Below are positions 27,233-38,072 of a DNA stretch of 64,000 nt, piece by piece; the first letter of the stretch is position 1; the number at the start of each line of letters is the position of its first letter. The position numbers were made by a program, and so were the translations under genes. The notes beneath the pieces are model-generated. The model was given only the letters and a program-made list of their open reading frames with translations. It was not told the origin of the DNA and did no database searches. The stretch is from the NCBI RefSeq assembly GCF_021601385.1, contig NZ_BQHO01000004.1, positions 124,001 to 188,000 on the forward strand, in the 5' to 3' direction. Source of the stretch: Pseudomonas parasichuanensis. GTDB taxonomy: Bacteria > Pseudomonadota > Gammaproteobacteria > Pseudomonadales > Pseudomonadaceae.

Positions 27233-29065
27233 TTAGGTCTGCTGCAGGTGCCCGTACAACTTGGCGTACAGGCCGCCTTCGGCGATCAGTTGCTGGTGGT
27301 CGCCATCCTCGGCCACATGCCCGCCATCGAACACCAGCACCCGGTCGGCCTGCTTCACCGCCGACAGCCGGTGGGCGATGATCAGCGTGGTGCGCCCGCT
27401 GAGGAACCGCGCCAAGGCCTGGTGCAGGTTGTACTCGGTGGCGGCATCCAGCGCCGAGGTAGCCTCGTCGAGGATCACCACCTTGGGCTCGGCCAGCACC
27501 ATGCGCGCAATTGCCAGGCGCTGCCGCTGGCCGCCGGACAGGCGCACCCCGGAGCGGCCGACCACGCTGTCCAGGCCCTGCGGCAGGGCCGTGATGGTGG
27601 CATCCAGCTGGGCGATGCGCAGCGCGTGCCAACAGGCTTCGTCACTGCATTCGCGGCCCATGGTCAGGTTGGCACGCACGCTGTCGTTGAACAGCGACGG
27701 GTGCTGCAGCACCACCGCAACATGCTCGCGCAGCGTCTCCAGGCCGATTTCCTGCAGGCTGGCGCCACCAAAGCGGATGGTCCCGGCCTGGGCGCTGTAC
27801 AGCCCCAGCAACAGTTGCACCAGGGTGCTCTTGCCACCGCCACTGGCGCCCACGATAGCCACCTTCTCACCCGGGGCGATGGACAGGTTCAACTGGTCCA
27901 GCACCGGCTCTTCGGCGTAGGCAAAACGCAGGTCACGCACCTCGATGCCCACCGTCTCACGCCCGGCGAACGGGTCGCTGGCCGCCGGGTACTGCGGCTC
28001 GTCGGCGCGCGCCAGCAGCTCGTTGAGCCGGCTCAGGGCGCCGCCGGCGGCATAGTAGGCGTACTGCAGGTTCAGCAGTTGCTCCACCGGGCCGATCATG
28101 AACCACAGGTAGCTGAACACCGCCAGCATCTGGCCGATGGACAGGTCGGAGAACAGCACGGTGAGCATGGCGGCGGCACGGAAGATATCGATGCCGAACT
28201 GGAACAACAGCCCGCTGGCGCGGCCGCTGGCATCGCTTTTCCACTGCGAGGCAACGGCATAGTCGCGCACCTCGCGGGCACGCAGGCCTAGGCGGCCGAG
28301 GAAATAGCCCTGGCGGTTGCCGGCGCGGATCTCCTGGATGGCATCGAGGGTTTCGGTCAGCGCCTGGGTGAAGCGTGCAGTGCTGTCGTTCTCGAGTTTT
28401 TTCAGGTGCTTGACGCGTTTGCCCAGCTGCACGGTGAAGTAGATCACCAGAGGGTTGAACAGCAGGATCAGCAGCGCCAGCTGCCAGTGCATCCAGATAA
28501 GGATCGCCGCCGTGCCGGTGAGTGTCAGCACCGCCACCAGGAAGCGGCTGAGGGTTTCGCCAACGAACTTGTCGAGGGTATCCAGGTCGGTGACCAGGTG
28601 GGTGGTCACCGTGCCGCTGCCCAGGCTTTCATACTCCTGCAGCGAGATGCGCTTGAGCCGCTCGATCAGGCGGATGCGCAGGCGGTAGACGATATCCTTG
28701 GCAAGCCCGGCGAACAGCTTGGCCTGGACCACGTTGAAGGCCAGCGCGGCCAGGCGCAAGGTCAGCGTGGCGCAGAGCATCAGGCCGATATACCCGGCGG
28801 CCACCTGCCAGCCGCTGGGCAGCAAGTGATTCATCCATTTGAGCGCGGCATCGCCATGCCCCAGCAACACTTCGTCCACCAGCAGCGGCAGCAGCAACGG
28901 TATCGGCACACTGCACAGGGCGGCGAACACCGCCACCAGGTTGGCGCTCCACAGGGCTTTCTTGTGGTGCAGGGCAAGGCGGCGGATTTCCGCCCAGCTC
29001 AAGCGATCGGGCACAGCGGGGGGCTTCCCAGGTACAGGGTCTGGCGACCCGGGCAGGTCAAGCAC
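27233..29065 (-). CDS. ABC exporter, fused permease and ATPase
   Basis: 610 residues with an N-terminal six-helix type IV exporter domain (residues about 40-330) and a C-terminal ATPase: Walker A GASGGGKST, signature LSGGQRQRLA, Walker B VVILDEATSALD and H-loop IAHRLS. It resembles MsbA/multidrug exporters and probably works as a homodimer; the substrate cannot be read from sequence. It starts at a GTG (29065) overlapping the end of the DsbA-family gene by 8 bases, indicating coexpression. Confidence 0.9.
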   Translation of the reverse strand: MLDLPGSPDPVPGKPPAVPDRLSWAEIRRLALHHKKALWSANLVAVFAALCSVPIPLLLPLLVDEVLLGHGDAALKWMNHLLPSGWQVAAGYIGLMLCATLTLRLAALAFNVVQAKLFAGLAKDIVYRLRIRLIERLKRISLQEYESLGSGTVTTHLVTDLDTLDKFVGETLSRFLVAVLTLTGTAAILIWMHWQLALLILLFNPLVIYFTVQLGKRVKHLKKLENDSTARFTQALTETLDAIQEIRAGNRQGYFLGRLGLRAREVRDYAVASQWKSDASGRASGLLFQFGIDIFRAAAMLTVLFSDLSIGQMLAVFSYLWFMIGPVEQLLNLQYAYYAAGGALSRLNELLARADEPQYPAASDPFAGRETVGIEVRDLRFAYAEEPVLDQLNLSIAPGEKVAIVGASGGGKSTLVQLLLGLYSAQAGTIRFGGASLQEIGLETLREHVAVVLQHPSLFNDSVRANLTMGRECSDEACWHALRIAQLDATITALPQGLDSVVGRSGVRLSGGQRQRLAIARMVLAEPKVVILDEATSALDAATEYNLHQALARFLSGRTTLIIAHRLSAVKQADRVLVFDGGHVAEDGDHQQLIAEGGLYAKLYGHLQQT

Positions 29066-29690
29066 ACACGGCCTGCTGCAGCCAGCGGCCGAGCAAGGGT
29101 TGCAGGCTTTGCAGCGGCTGGTAGCCGTTGGTCAGCAGGGCCAGCTGGCCATTGCGCTCGGCCAGCAGCGTGGGGAAGCCGGCGATCCCCAGGTCCTGCA
29201 CCCAGGCGAAATCGGCCGTGGTGGCAGTGCGGGTGTCGTGGCTGGCGAAGCGCTGGGCGAACAGCTCCCGGTCGAACCCGGCCTGTTCAGCCAGCTCGAC
29301 CAGTTGCGGGGCGCGGGTGACATCCACGCCCTGCTGGTAGAACGACGCCTGGATCAGCTTGAGCAGGCCCCAGGCGCGCTGCTCGTCCAACTCACGGGCC
29401 GCAACCAAGGCGCGGCAGGCAGGCTCGGTGTCGTAGACGAAACCATCCGGCATCGCGCCTTCGAACTGGAACGGTTGCCCGGTGGCGTCATGCACCGCCT
29501 GCCAATGCTCGAGGATGTACTTGCGGGTCGAGGCGTCCAGGGCAGTGCCGCCTGTACGCAGCCCGCCCGGTACCAGGCGGGTGCTGACACCGGCCTCGCG
29601 CGCCTGGGCGATCAGCGCCTCGGCCACCGGGGCGAAACCCCAGCACCAGGAGCACATCGGGTCCATCACATAGAGCAGGCGTGCGGACAT
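29058..29690 (-). CDS. DsbA-family thioredoxin-fold protein (cytoplasmic, FrnE-like)
   Basis: 210 residues with a CxxC active site, CSWC, in the N-terminal segment DPMCSWCWGFAP, and no signal peptide, so it is probably cytoplasmic. The helical insertion (residues about 65-150) and GIAGFPTLL with the cis-proline are typical of the DsbA/FrnE group. It is 3 bases from trhO and overlaps the ABC exporter gene. Whether it acts as an oxidoreductase on specific partners is unknown. Confidence 0.85.
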   Translation of the reverse strand: MSARLLYVMDPMCSWCWGFAPVAEALIAQAREAGVSTRLVPGGLRTGGTALDASTRKYILEHWQAVHDATGQPFQFEGAMPDGFVYDTEPACRALVAARELDEQRAWGLLKLIQASFYQQGVDVTRAPQLVELAEQAGFDRELFAQRFASHDTRTATTADFAWVQDLGIAGFPTLLAERNGQLALLTNGYQPLQSLQPLLGRWLQQAVCA

Positions 29691-29693
29691 GCA

Positions 29694-30626
29694 TCAGGCC
29701 TCGGCTTTGTAGTTGAAACCGATCGGGTGCGGCTGGTTGCGCGCCTTGGCCAGCTCGATCTGTTTCTGGCGGTCGATGGCGCTGCGCCGGGTCTTCTCAC
29801 TCAGGCTGTCCCAGCAATGCGGGCAGCTCACGCCTGGCGAATAGTGCTCGGACTCACGGTCCTTCACATCGATCGGGTGGCGGCAAGCGTGGCACTGGTC
29901 GTACTCGCCTTCGGTCAGGTCGTGACGCACGGTGACCCGGTTGTCGAAGACGAAGCAGTCGCCGTCCCACAGGCTTTCTTCCTGAGGTACTTCCTCGAAG
30001 TATTTCAGGATGCCGCCCTTGAGATGATAGACCGCTTCATAGCCCTCACCGAGCATGTAGCTCGAGGCTTTTTCGCAACGGATGCCGCCGGTGCAGAACA
30101 TGGCCACCTTCTTGTGCTTGCTGGGGTCGAAGTTGGCCTTGATGTAATCGGGGAACTCGCGGAAGGTCTCGGTCTTCGGGTCGATGGCGCCCTTGAAGGT
30201 GCCGATGGCCACTTCGTAGTCGTTGCGGGTGTCGATCAGCAGCACTTCAGGGTCGCTGATCAGGGCGTTCCAATCCTTCGGCTCGACGTAGGTGCCCACG
30301 GCCTGGTTCGGGTCCACGCCCGGCACGCCGAGGGTGACGATCTCTTTCTTGAGCTTGACCTTGGTGCGGTAGAACGGCTGCTCGTCGCAGTACGACTCTT
30401 TATGGTCGACGTCCACCAGGCGCGGGTCGTTGCGCAGCCAGGCCAGCAGCCCGTCGATGCCTTCACGGGTGGCCGACACGGTGCCGTTGATGCCTTCGTG
30501 GGCCAGCAGCAGGGTGCCTTTGACGCCGTTTTCCAGCATGGCGTTGAGCAGCGGCTCGCGCAGCTCGAGGTAGTCTTCCAGGGTGACGAACTTGTACAGC
30601 GCCGCCACGACGATCGGTTGGGTCAT
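29694..30626 (-). CDS. trhO: tRNA uridine-34 hydroxylase TrhO (rhodanese-like)
   Basis: 310 residues of the YceA/TrhO family, which makes 5-hydroxyuridine at the wobble position of certain tRNAs. N-terminal acylphosphatase-like domain ([28 protein letters not shown]), then the rhodanese domain with active-site Cys in [14 protein letters not shown], and a C-terminal cysteine cluster (CHACRHP and CPHCW) that may bind zinc. ATG 30626 has GGAG upstream. It is followed by the DsbA-family and ABC genes with very short spacing. Confidence 0.94.
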   Translation of the reverse strand: MTQPIVVAALYKFVTLEDYLELREPLLNAMLENGVKGTLLLAHEGINGTVSATREGIDGLLAWLRNDPRLVDVDHKESYCDEQPFYRTKVKLKKEIVTLGVPGVDPNQAVGTYVEPKDWNALISDPEVLLIDTRNDYEVAIGTFKGAIDPKTETFREFPDYIKANFDPSKHKKVAMFCTGGIRCEKASSYMLGEGYEAVYHLKGGILKYFEEVPQEESLWDGDCFVFDNRVTVRHDLTEGEYDQCHACRHPIDVKDRESEHYSPGVSCPHCWDSLSEKTRRSAIDRQKQIELAKARNQPHPIGFNYKAEA

Positions 30627-30735
30627 TGCGTTGAATCTCCAGGTGGTTGCCCTCGTAAGGGGCGGACCGGAATGACAAATAAAAACGCGCCGACAAGCGG
30701 CGCGTTGTGCAGTCTACCAGAATGCCGGAATGGAT

Positions 30736-31032
30736 TCAGTGCCCGCCGCCGGCACACACCGGCGAGGCCGGTGCCACACCCACCTGGGCCCACTCTTCAG
30801 GGGTGTAGGTGTGAATGGCCAAGGCGTGGATTTCGCCCATCAGCTCAGCCATGGTGGCGTAGACCTTCTGGTGGCGCTTGACGCTGTTCAGCCCGGCGAA
30901 CTGCTCGCTGACCAGCACCGCCTTGTAGTGCGTCTCCTGGCCACGGCTGTGCATGTGGCTTTCGTTGAGCACTTCAAGGTGCGCGGTGCCCAGCGGCGCC
31001 AGTTGCTGTTCGATGCGTTGCTGCATGCTCAT
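30736..31032 (-). CDS. BolA family protein
   Basis: 98 residues: MSMQQRIEQQLAPL, VLNESHMHS, KAVLVSEQFAGLNSVKRHQKVYATMAELM and HALAIHTYTPEEW, the helix-turn-strand pattern of BolA/IbaG proteins, which act with monothiol glutaredoxins in iron-sulfur cluster handling. The C-terminal VCAGGGH supplies a Cys and a His. It starts 10 bases after the DUF2059 stop and is probably cotranscribed with it. Confidence 0.92.
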   Translation of the reverse strand: MSMQQRIEQQLAPLGTAHLEVLNESHMHSRGQETHYKAVLVSEQFAGLNSVKRHQKVYATMAELMGEIHALAIHTYTPEEWAQVGVAPASPVCAGGGH

Positions 31033-31042
31033 CGCGATGGGC

Positions 31043-31561
31043 TCACTTCTTGGCCGGGGCCTTGCCGGCGTTCGGGTCGAGTTCCTTGGTCATGTCGTCG
31101 AGCAGCTTGTTGACCACCGGTACCGCAGGCTCGAGGCTCTGCTGGGTGAGCTGGGCCGACTGCTGGGTGACCTTGGGCATTTCGCGCAGGACTTTCTTGC
31201 CCAGCGGCGACTCGTAGAACTTGACCAGGTCGTTCAACTCGGCCTCGGTGAAGGTGGCGGTGTACAGGTCGACCATCTTCGGCTTGAGCTTCTTCCAGCC
31301 AATGGCGTTGTCCAGGGCGGCATTGGCCTTGGCCTGGTAGCTGTCGAGTACGGTTTTCTTGGAGGCCGGCGCCTTGGTCTGCTCGAAGCGCTGGGCGAAC
31401 ATCTGCTGGACCTGCATGTACACCGGGGTGCCCAGCTTGTCGGCGTTGGCCAGGGTCAGGAACTTCTCGGCGGCGGCATTGTGGCTGGGGGTGGCAGCGA
31501 GTACCTGGCCGCTGGCACAGACCAGGGCTACGGCGGCACAGAGGACACGGAGACGGGTCAT
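31043..31561 (-). CDS. Periplasmic DUF2059 protein
   Basis: 172 residues with a signal peptide (MTRLRVLCAAVALVCASGQVLA, cleavage about residue 22). The mature part contains the DUF2059 pattern DLYTATFTEAELNDLVKFYESPLGKKVL. Exported protein of unknown function. It is the first gene of the minus-strand run to BolA and trhO; its promoter must share the 153-base gap with fumC. Confidence 0.88.
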   Translation of the reverse strand: MTRLRVLCAAVALVCASGQVLAATPSHNAAAEKFLTLANADKLGTPVYMQVQQMFAQRFEQTKAPASKKTVLDSYQAKANAALDNAIGWKKLKPKMVDLYTATFTEAELNDLVKFYESPLGKKVLREMPKVTQQSAQLTQQSLEPAVPVVNKLLDDMTKELDPNAGKAPAKK

Positions 31562-31714
31562 TGCATTTCCTTCAAGAAAGGGAGGCGGGTACCTCAGAGT
31601 AGAGCATTCTGCGCCGTGATGGCGAAGTGCTCAAGGGCTACGACGAGCGTGGGAACCGCTTGATCGAATCAAGGCCTAAACTGCGAATTCGGACTACAAA
31701 GGAGTGAGCGCAGC

Positions 31715-33109
<1,395 letters not shown>

Positions 33110-33126
33110 TCTGACACTACGCTTCA

Positions 33127-33156
33127 GCTTCTTCGCGGGTTTACCCGCGAAGAAGC
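33127..33156. terminator. Bidirectional hairpin between fumC and the EamA gene
   Basis: Perfect 13-base stem GCTTCTTCGCGGG / CCCGCGAAGAAGC with loop TTTA, 17 bases after fumC and 12 before the end of the convergent gene. The core CGCGGGTTTACCCGCG is shared with one REP type, so this is a lone REP hairpin likely working as a terminator for both genes. Confidence 0.75.
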
Positions 33157-33168
33157 CAACGCAGTTAA

Positions 33169-34122
33169 TCAGCCAACCCGCGCCAGCCGCGCCTTCCACC
33201 CCGCCACCAACGATGGCCCCAACGCCACCAGCGCCGACCCCAGCACCACCGTCACCGCCCCGAGATACCCCAGCGCGTTGATATCCTCGGCATGCACGTA
33301 GTCCGGCCAGACCCAGGCCGCGATCGCCACTGCAATGAACGTCACCAAAGGCGTCAACGCCAGCGTCGCGCTCACCCGCGAGGCCTCCCAGTGCGCCAGG
33401 GCTTCCGCGAAGGCACCATAGGCCACCAGCGTGTTGAGGCAGCAGGCCAGCAGCAGCCAGCCCTGCAACGGGCTCAGTTGCAGGGCCTCCAGCGGGTGCA
33501 CCCAGGGCGTCAGCAGCATCGCGCAGCCCAGGTACATCACCATCATCACCTGCTGCGACCCCCACACCGTCAGCAGTTGCTTCTGGCTCAGGGCGTAGAA
33601 CACCCAGATGCTGGTGGCCAACAGGATGGTCAACACCCCGGTGGTGTAGGCACCCAACGAGGTCAGCAACTCTTCCAGGCGCTGGTTGAAGAACAACCCG
33701 AAGCCCGCCAGCAGCACCAGCAGGCCAATGCCCTGCCCCAGGCTGAAGCGCTCCTTGAACACGAACACACTGGCCACCAGCAACAACACCGGCCCCAGTT
33801 GCACCACCAGCTGCGCGGTGCCGGGGCTGAGCAGCTTGAGGCCGATCAGGTACAGCACATAGTTGCCCAACAAGCCGCCGATGGCGACCAGCACCAGCAG
33901 TTTGCCCTTGCCGCCCAGCCGGCCGAACGAAGGTAGCTGCCGACGGGCCGCCAGCCAGGCGAACAGCAACCCACCGGACACCGCAAGGCGGTACCAGGTG
34001 ACGGTCACCGGGTCCATCACTTGCAGCACCTGCTTGAGCTTGATGGGCAAGATGCCCCACAGCAGCGCGGTCAACAGGGCGAGCAGCAGGCCGAAAACCC
34101 AACGGCCGGAAGTGATGTGCAT
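33169..34122 (-). CDS. EamA/DMT-family transporter
   Basis: 317 residues with about ten membrane helices in two EamA repeats; characteristic parts are LLWGILPIKLKQVLQVMDPVTVTWYRL and the second repeat LVAYGAFAEALAHWEASRVSATLALTPLVTF. A drug/metabolite transporter with unknown substrate. ATG at 34122; transcribed alone. Confidence 0.88.
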   Translation of the reverse strand: MHITSGRWVFGLLLALLTALLWGILPIKLKQVLQVMDPVTVTWYRLAVSGGLLFAWLAARRQLPSFGRLGGKGKLLVLVAIGGLLGNYVLYLIGLKLLSPGTAQLVVQLGPVLLLVASVFVFKERFSLGQGIGLLVLLAGFGLFFNQRLEELLTSLGAYTTGVLTILLATSIWVFYALSQKQLLTVWGSQQVMMVMYLGCAMLLTPWVHPLEALQLSPLQGWLLLACCLNTLVAYGAFAEALAHWEASRVSATLALTPLVTFIAVAIAAWVWPDYVHAEDINALGYLGAVTVVLGSALVALGPSLVAGWKARLARVG

Positions 34123-34244
34123 GGTGTCCTCGATCAGGCCCGTGGTGGGGGAAACTGGATTCTAAGGGGTTGCAGCGCCGGGCCGAGGGCGGGTTGCGGG
34201 AAAAGAATTCATCAGGTCATTCCCACCCGGCATGGGTATCCCTT

Positions 34245-34359
34245 TGTAGGAGCGGCCTTGTGCCGCGAACGGGGTGCGAAGCGCCCCCGGCTTTCGGGTC
34301 AGTCGCAAGAATGCTGGGGCCGCTGCGCGGCCCTTTCGCGGCACAAGGCCGCTCCTACA
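34245..34359. repeat. REP inverted pair downstream of pap
   Basis: Arms 34245-34269 and 34335-34359 (TGTAGGAGCGGCCTTGTGCC and its complement), 65 bases apart, ending 16 bases before the pap stop codon on its downstream side. The region 34123-34375 contains nothing else recognisable apart from presumed promoter sequence for the EamA gene. Confidence 0.88.
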
Positions 34360-34375
34360 GGGGACGGTGTTGACC

Positions 34376-35869
34376 CTATTTCTTGTGCTTGGCAAACGCC
34401 GCCTCCAGCGCCTCGTTGATGGTGCGCAGCACCTTCACCCGCGCCCAGCGCTTATCGTTGGCCTCCACCAGGGTCCACGGCGCGATCTCGGTGCTGGTGC
34501 GGTCGACCATGTCGCCCACCGCTTCGCTGTAGACGTCCCACTTGTCGCGGTTGCGCCAGTCTTCCTCGGTGATCTTGTAGCGCTTGAACGGGATCTGCTC
34601 GCGTTCCTCAAAACGCTCCAACTGAGTCTGCTGGTCGATGGCCAGCCAGAACTTGACCACCACCACCCCGGCGTTGCGCAGTTGCTCCTCGAAGTCATTG
34701 ATCTCGCCATAGGCACGCATCCAGTCGGCCGGGCTGCAGAAACCCTCGACCCGCTCCACCAGCACCCGCCCGTACCAGGAGCGGTCGAAGATGGTGAACT
34801 TGCCGCGCGCCGGAATGTGCCGCCAGAAGCGCCACAGGTAGGGCTGCGCACGTTCCTCCTCGGTGGGCGCGGCCACCGGCACGATACGGTACTGGCGCGG
34901 ATCGAGCGCCGCCGCCACCCGGCGGATCGCCCCGCCCTTGCCGGCAGCGTCATTGCCTTCGAACACCGCCACCAGCGCATGGCGGCGCATGTACTTGTTG
35001 CGCAGCAGACCGGCCAGACGCGCCTGCTCGGTAACCAGCTGTTCTTCGTAGTCGCGCTTGGCCAGGCGCAGGGTCAGGTCCAACGCACCGAGCAGGCTCT
35101 TCTGGTCGATGCTGCGCCCCAGTGGCGCCACGTTACCCTGATGCTTGCCCTTGGGGTTGTTGGCCAGGGCAGCCTGCAGGCTCTCCAGCAGGATGCGCCC
35201 CACCGCCAGGCTGCGGTAGTGCGGGTCGAAGCCCTCGACCACATGCCAGGGCGCGTAGTCGCGGCTGGTACGGCGCAGCACGCGCTCGCCAAAGCGCACG
35301 AAGCGGTCATAGGTTTCCGATTGCTGCCAGTCCAGCGGGCTGATGCGCCAGTTGTGGAGCGGGTCGTCCTTCAGCGCCTTGAGCCGCGCCTTCATCTGCT
35401 TCTTGGACAGGTGGAACCAGAACTTGATGATCAGCGCGCCTTCGTCGCACAGCATCTGCTCCAGGCGCTCGGCCCCGGCGATGGCCTGGTCGAGCACGGC
35501 GTCCTTGAACTGGCCATGCACCCGGCCTTCGAGCATCTGGCTGTACCAGTTGCCGAAGAACACGCCCATGCGCCCTTTCGGCGGCAGTGCCCGCCAGTAG
35601 CGCCAGGCCGGTGGGCGCGCCAGCTCTTCGTCGGTCTGCTGGTCGAAGGTGCGCACCTCGATCAGGCGCGGGTCCATCCACTCGTTGAGCAGCTTGACCG
35701 TCTCGCCCTTGCCGGCGCCCTCGATACCGTTGATCAGCACGATCACCGGGAAACGCCCCTGCTGCTTGAGGTCGTACTGGGCTTCGAGCAACGCCTCGCG
35801 CAGGGCGGGCACTTCGGCCTCGTAGGTGTCCTTGTCGATGCTGTGACCGATTTCCGCGGATTCGAACAT
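34376..35869 (-). CDS. pap: Polyphosphate:AMP phosphotransferase
   Basis: 497 residues with two tandem PPK2 domains, as in Pap, which makes ADP from AMP and polyphosphate. First Walker A GIEGAGKGETVK and second GNDAAGKGGAIRR; each is followed by the PPK2 pattern (RYWRALPPKGRMGVFFGNWY in the first, FDRSWYGRVLVERVEG in the second). ATG 35869 has AAGGAG six bases upstream and is preferred over the one 15 bases earlier. Divergent from mnmC. Confidence 0.95.
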   Translation of the reverse strand: MFESAEIGHSIDKDTYEAEVPALREALLEAQYDLKQQGRFPVIVLINGIEGAGKGETVKLLNEWMDPRLIEVRTFDQQTDEELARPPAWRYWRALPPKGRMGVFFGNWYSQMLEGRVHGQFKDAVLDQAIAGAERLEQMLCDEGALIIKFWFHLSKKQMKARLKALKDDPLHNWRISPLDWQQSETYDRFVRFGERVLRRTSRDYAPWHVVEGFDPHYRSLAVGRILLESLQAALANNPKGKHQGNVAPLGRSIDQKSLLGALDLTLRLAKRDYEEQLVTEQARLAGLLRNKYMRRHALVAVFEGNDAAGKGGAIRRVAAALDPRQYRIVPVAAPTEEERAQPYLWRFWRHIPARGKFTIFDRSWYGRVLVERVEGFCSPADWMRAYGEINDFEEQLRNAGVVVVKFWLAIDQQTQLERFEEREQIPFKRYKITEEDWRNRDKWDVYSEAVGDMVDRTSTEIAPWTLVEANDKRWARVKVLRTINEALEAAFAKHKK

Positions 35870-35963
35870 GCTGGGCTCCTTCATTGGATAAGCAAGACTA
35901 GCGGATTGTGTTTCCCCTGTACCAATGCCTTAAAATCGGCCATCCGCCGCAACCGAGCCCCCC

Positions 35964-37928
35964 ATGTCCACCCTCCACCAACATGCCCAGATCGACTGGG
36001 ACGACCAGGGCCGTCCGCACTCGCGCCAATACGACGATGTGTATTTCTCCAGGGAAGACGGCATCGACGAAACCGTGCATGTGTTCATCGAGCAGAACCG
36101 CCTGCGCCAGCGTTTCGCCGAACTGGCGCCACACGCCTGCCTGGTGATCGGCGAGACCGGCTTCGGCACCGGCATGAATTTTTTCTGTGCCTGGCAACTG
36201 TTCGACCAACTGGCCCATGCCGATGCCCGCCTGCATTTCGTCAGCGTCGAGAAGTACCCGCTGACCCGTGACGACCTGGCGCGGGCCATGCAGTTGTGGC
36301 CACAGTTCGCCGCATTCACCGGCCCGCTGCTCGAGCAGTACGTGGCCATCCACCCGGGCTTTCAGCAGTTCAGCCTGGACGGCGGCCGGGTGACCCTGAC
36401 GCTGATGATCGGCGATGCCCTGGAGCAGCTGCCGCAACTCGATGCGCGCATCGACGCCTGGTTCCTCGACGGCTTCGCCCCGGCGAAAAACCCCGACATG
36501 TGGACCCCCGAGCTGTTCGCCCAGCTGGCGCGCCTGTCGCACCCCGGCACTACCTTGGGCACCTTCACCACCACCGGCTGGGTTCGCCGGTCGCTGGTCG
36601 AAGCCGGCTTCACCATGAAGAAGGTGCCGGGGCTGGGCAAGAAATGGGAGGTGATGCACGGCCACTACAGCGGTGAACCCGCCGCCCCGCCCGCCCCTTG
36701 GTACGCCCGCCCGGCCACGCCACCCGGCCCGCGCGAAGCCCTGGTGATCGGTGCCGGCCTGGCCGGCAGTGCCACGGCCGCCAGCCTGGCCGCACGCGGC
36801 TGGCAGGTCAGCGTGCTGGAGCGCCACGACGGCCCGGCGCGGGAAGCCTCGGGCAACCCGCAAGGCGTGCTCTACCTCAAGCTGTCCGCCCACGGCACGG
36901 CGCTGTCGCAAATGATCCTTGCCGGCTTCGGCTACACCCGTCGCTGGCTCGAACGCCTGCAGCGCGGCCAGGCCTGGGACGGCTGCGGGGTGTTGCAACT
37001 GGCCTTCGACGGCAAGGAAGCCGAACGCCAGGCCAAACTGGCGGCGGCGTTCGACAGCAGCCTGCTGCGGGTGCTGGACCGCGACCAGGCCCAGACCGTC
37101 GCTGGCGTCGCCCTGCCCGCTGGCGGCCTGTACTACCCCGAAGGGGGCTGGGTGCATCCGCCCGCGCTGTGCCAGGCGCAGCTCGGCCATCCGCGCATCC
37201 GCCTGCTGAACCACGCCAATGTGCTCCAACTGCGCAAGGCCGATGGCCTGTGGCAGGCCTGGGACAGCGAACGCCTGCTGGCCAGCGCGCCGCTGGTGGT
37301 GCTGGCCGGTGCCGCCGAGGTGCGCAACTTCCCGGCCTGCGCCGGGCTGCCGCTCAAGCGTATTCGCGGGCAGATCACCCGCTTGCCGGCCACCGACGCC
37401 AGCCGGGCGCTGCAAACGGTGGTGTGCGCCGAAGGCTATGTGGCGCCGCCGCGTGGCGACGAGCACACCCTGGGCGCCAGCTTCGACTTCCACAGCCAGG
37501 TCACCACGCCGACCACAGCCGAGCACCAGGGCAACCTGGCGCTGCTGGACGAGATTTCCACCGACCTGGCCCAGCGCTTGGCCGTTGCAGAGCTCGATGT
37601 CGAGCAACTGCAAGGCCGTGCGGCGTTCCGTTGCACCAGCCCGGACTATCTGCCCATCGTCGGGCCGGTGGCGGATACCGAGGCGTTCAATGATGCCTAC
37701 GCCGCGCTGGCCAGGGATGCGCGGCAGGTGCCGGATATCGCCTGCCCGTGGCTTGCGGGGCTGTATGTGAACAGCGGGCATGGCTCGCGTGGGTTGATTA
37801 CTGCACCGCTGTCCGGGGAACTGATTGCGGCGTGGGTCAGTGGTGAGCCGTTGCCGGTGGCCCGAGCCGTGGCCGAAGCTTGCCACCCGAACCGGTTCGC
37901 GTTGCGCCGGTTGATTCGCGGTAAGTAG
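35964..37928 (+). CDS. mnmC: Bifunctional tRNA mnm5s2U34 biosynthesis protein MnmC
   Basis: 654 residues. The N-terminal methyltransferase (residues about 1-240; ETGFGTGMNFFCAWQLF, DAWFLDGFAPAKNPDMW) methylates nm5s2U. The C-terminal FAD-dependent oxidoreductase (from about 255; VIGAGLAGSATAASLAARGW, REASGNPQGVLYLKLS, SGHGSRGL) removes the carboxymethyl group from cmnm5s2U. Both domains look complete. Single gene, 94 bases from divergent pap. Confidence 0.96.
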   Translation: MSTLHQHAQIDWDDQGRPHSRQYDDVYFSREDGIDETVHVFIEQNRLRQRFAELAPHACLVIGETGFGTGMNFFCAWQLFDQLAHADARLHFVSVEKYPLTRDDLARAMQLWPQFAAFTGPLLEQYVAIHPGFQQFSLDGGRVTLTLMIGDALEQLPQLDARIDAWFLDGFAPAKNPDMWTPELFAQLARLSHPGTTLGTFTTTGWVRRSLVEAGFTMKKVPGLGKKWEVMHGHYSGEPAAPPAPWYARPATPPGPREALVIGAGLAGSATAASLAARGWQVSVLERHDGPAREASGNPQGVLYLKLSAHGTALSQMILAGFGYTRRWLERLQRGQAWDGCGVLQLAFDGKEAERQAKLAAAFDSSLLRVLDRDQAQTVAGVALPAGGLYYPEGGWVHPPALCQAQLGHPRIRLLNHANVLQLRKADGLWQAWDSERLLASAPLVVLAGAAEVRNFPACAGLPLKRIRGQITRLPATDASRALQTVVCAEGYVAPPRGDEHTLGASFDFHSQVTTPTTAEHQGNLALLDEISTDLAQRLAVAELDVEQLQGRAAFRCTSPDYLPIVGPVADTEAFNDAYAALARDARQVPDIACPWLAGLYVNSGHGSRGLITAPLSGELIAAWVSGEPLPVARAVAEACHPNRFALRRLIRGK

Positions 37929-38023
37929 CGAGATCGCTGGGGGCGCTTTGCGGTCCCACTCCCGGCAACCACATATAACAGAATGATCTAAAACTCTCAC
38001 AACCCACCCCGGTCCCTACCTAA

Positions 38024-38042
38024 GTGCCCCCATTTTGGGCAC
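38024..38042 (+). promoter_or_regulatory. Palindromic element in the NAGGN operon leader
   Basis: GTGCCCCCATTTTGGGCAC, with perfect 6-base arms and a 7-base centre, 31 bases before the asnO start. It could be an operator or a leader hairpin near the ribosome binding site (AAGGA). I find no convincing sigma-70 or AlgU promoter around it, though TCTAAAA occurs at 37987. Confidence 0.4.
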
Positions 38043-38072
38043 CTTCCCCAACGGCAAAACCGGTAAGGACTT

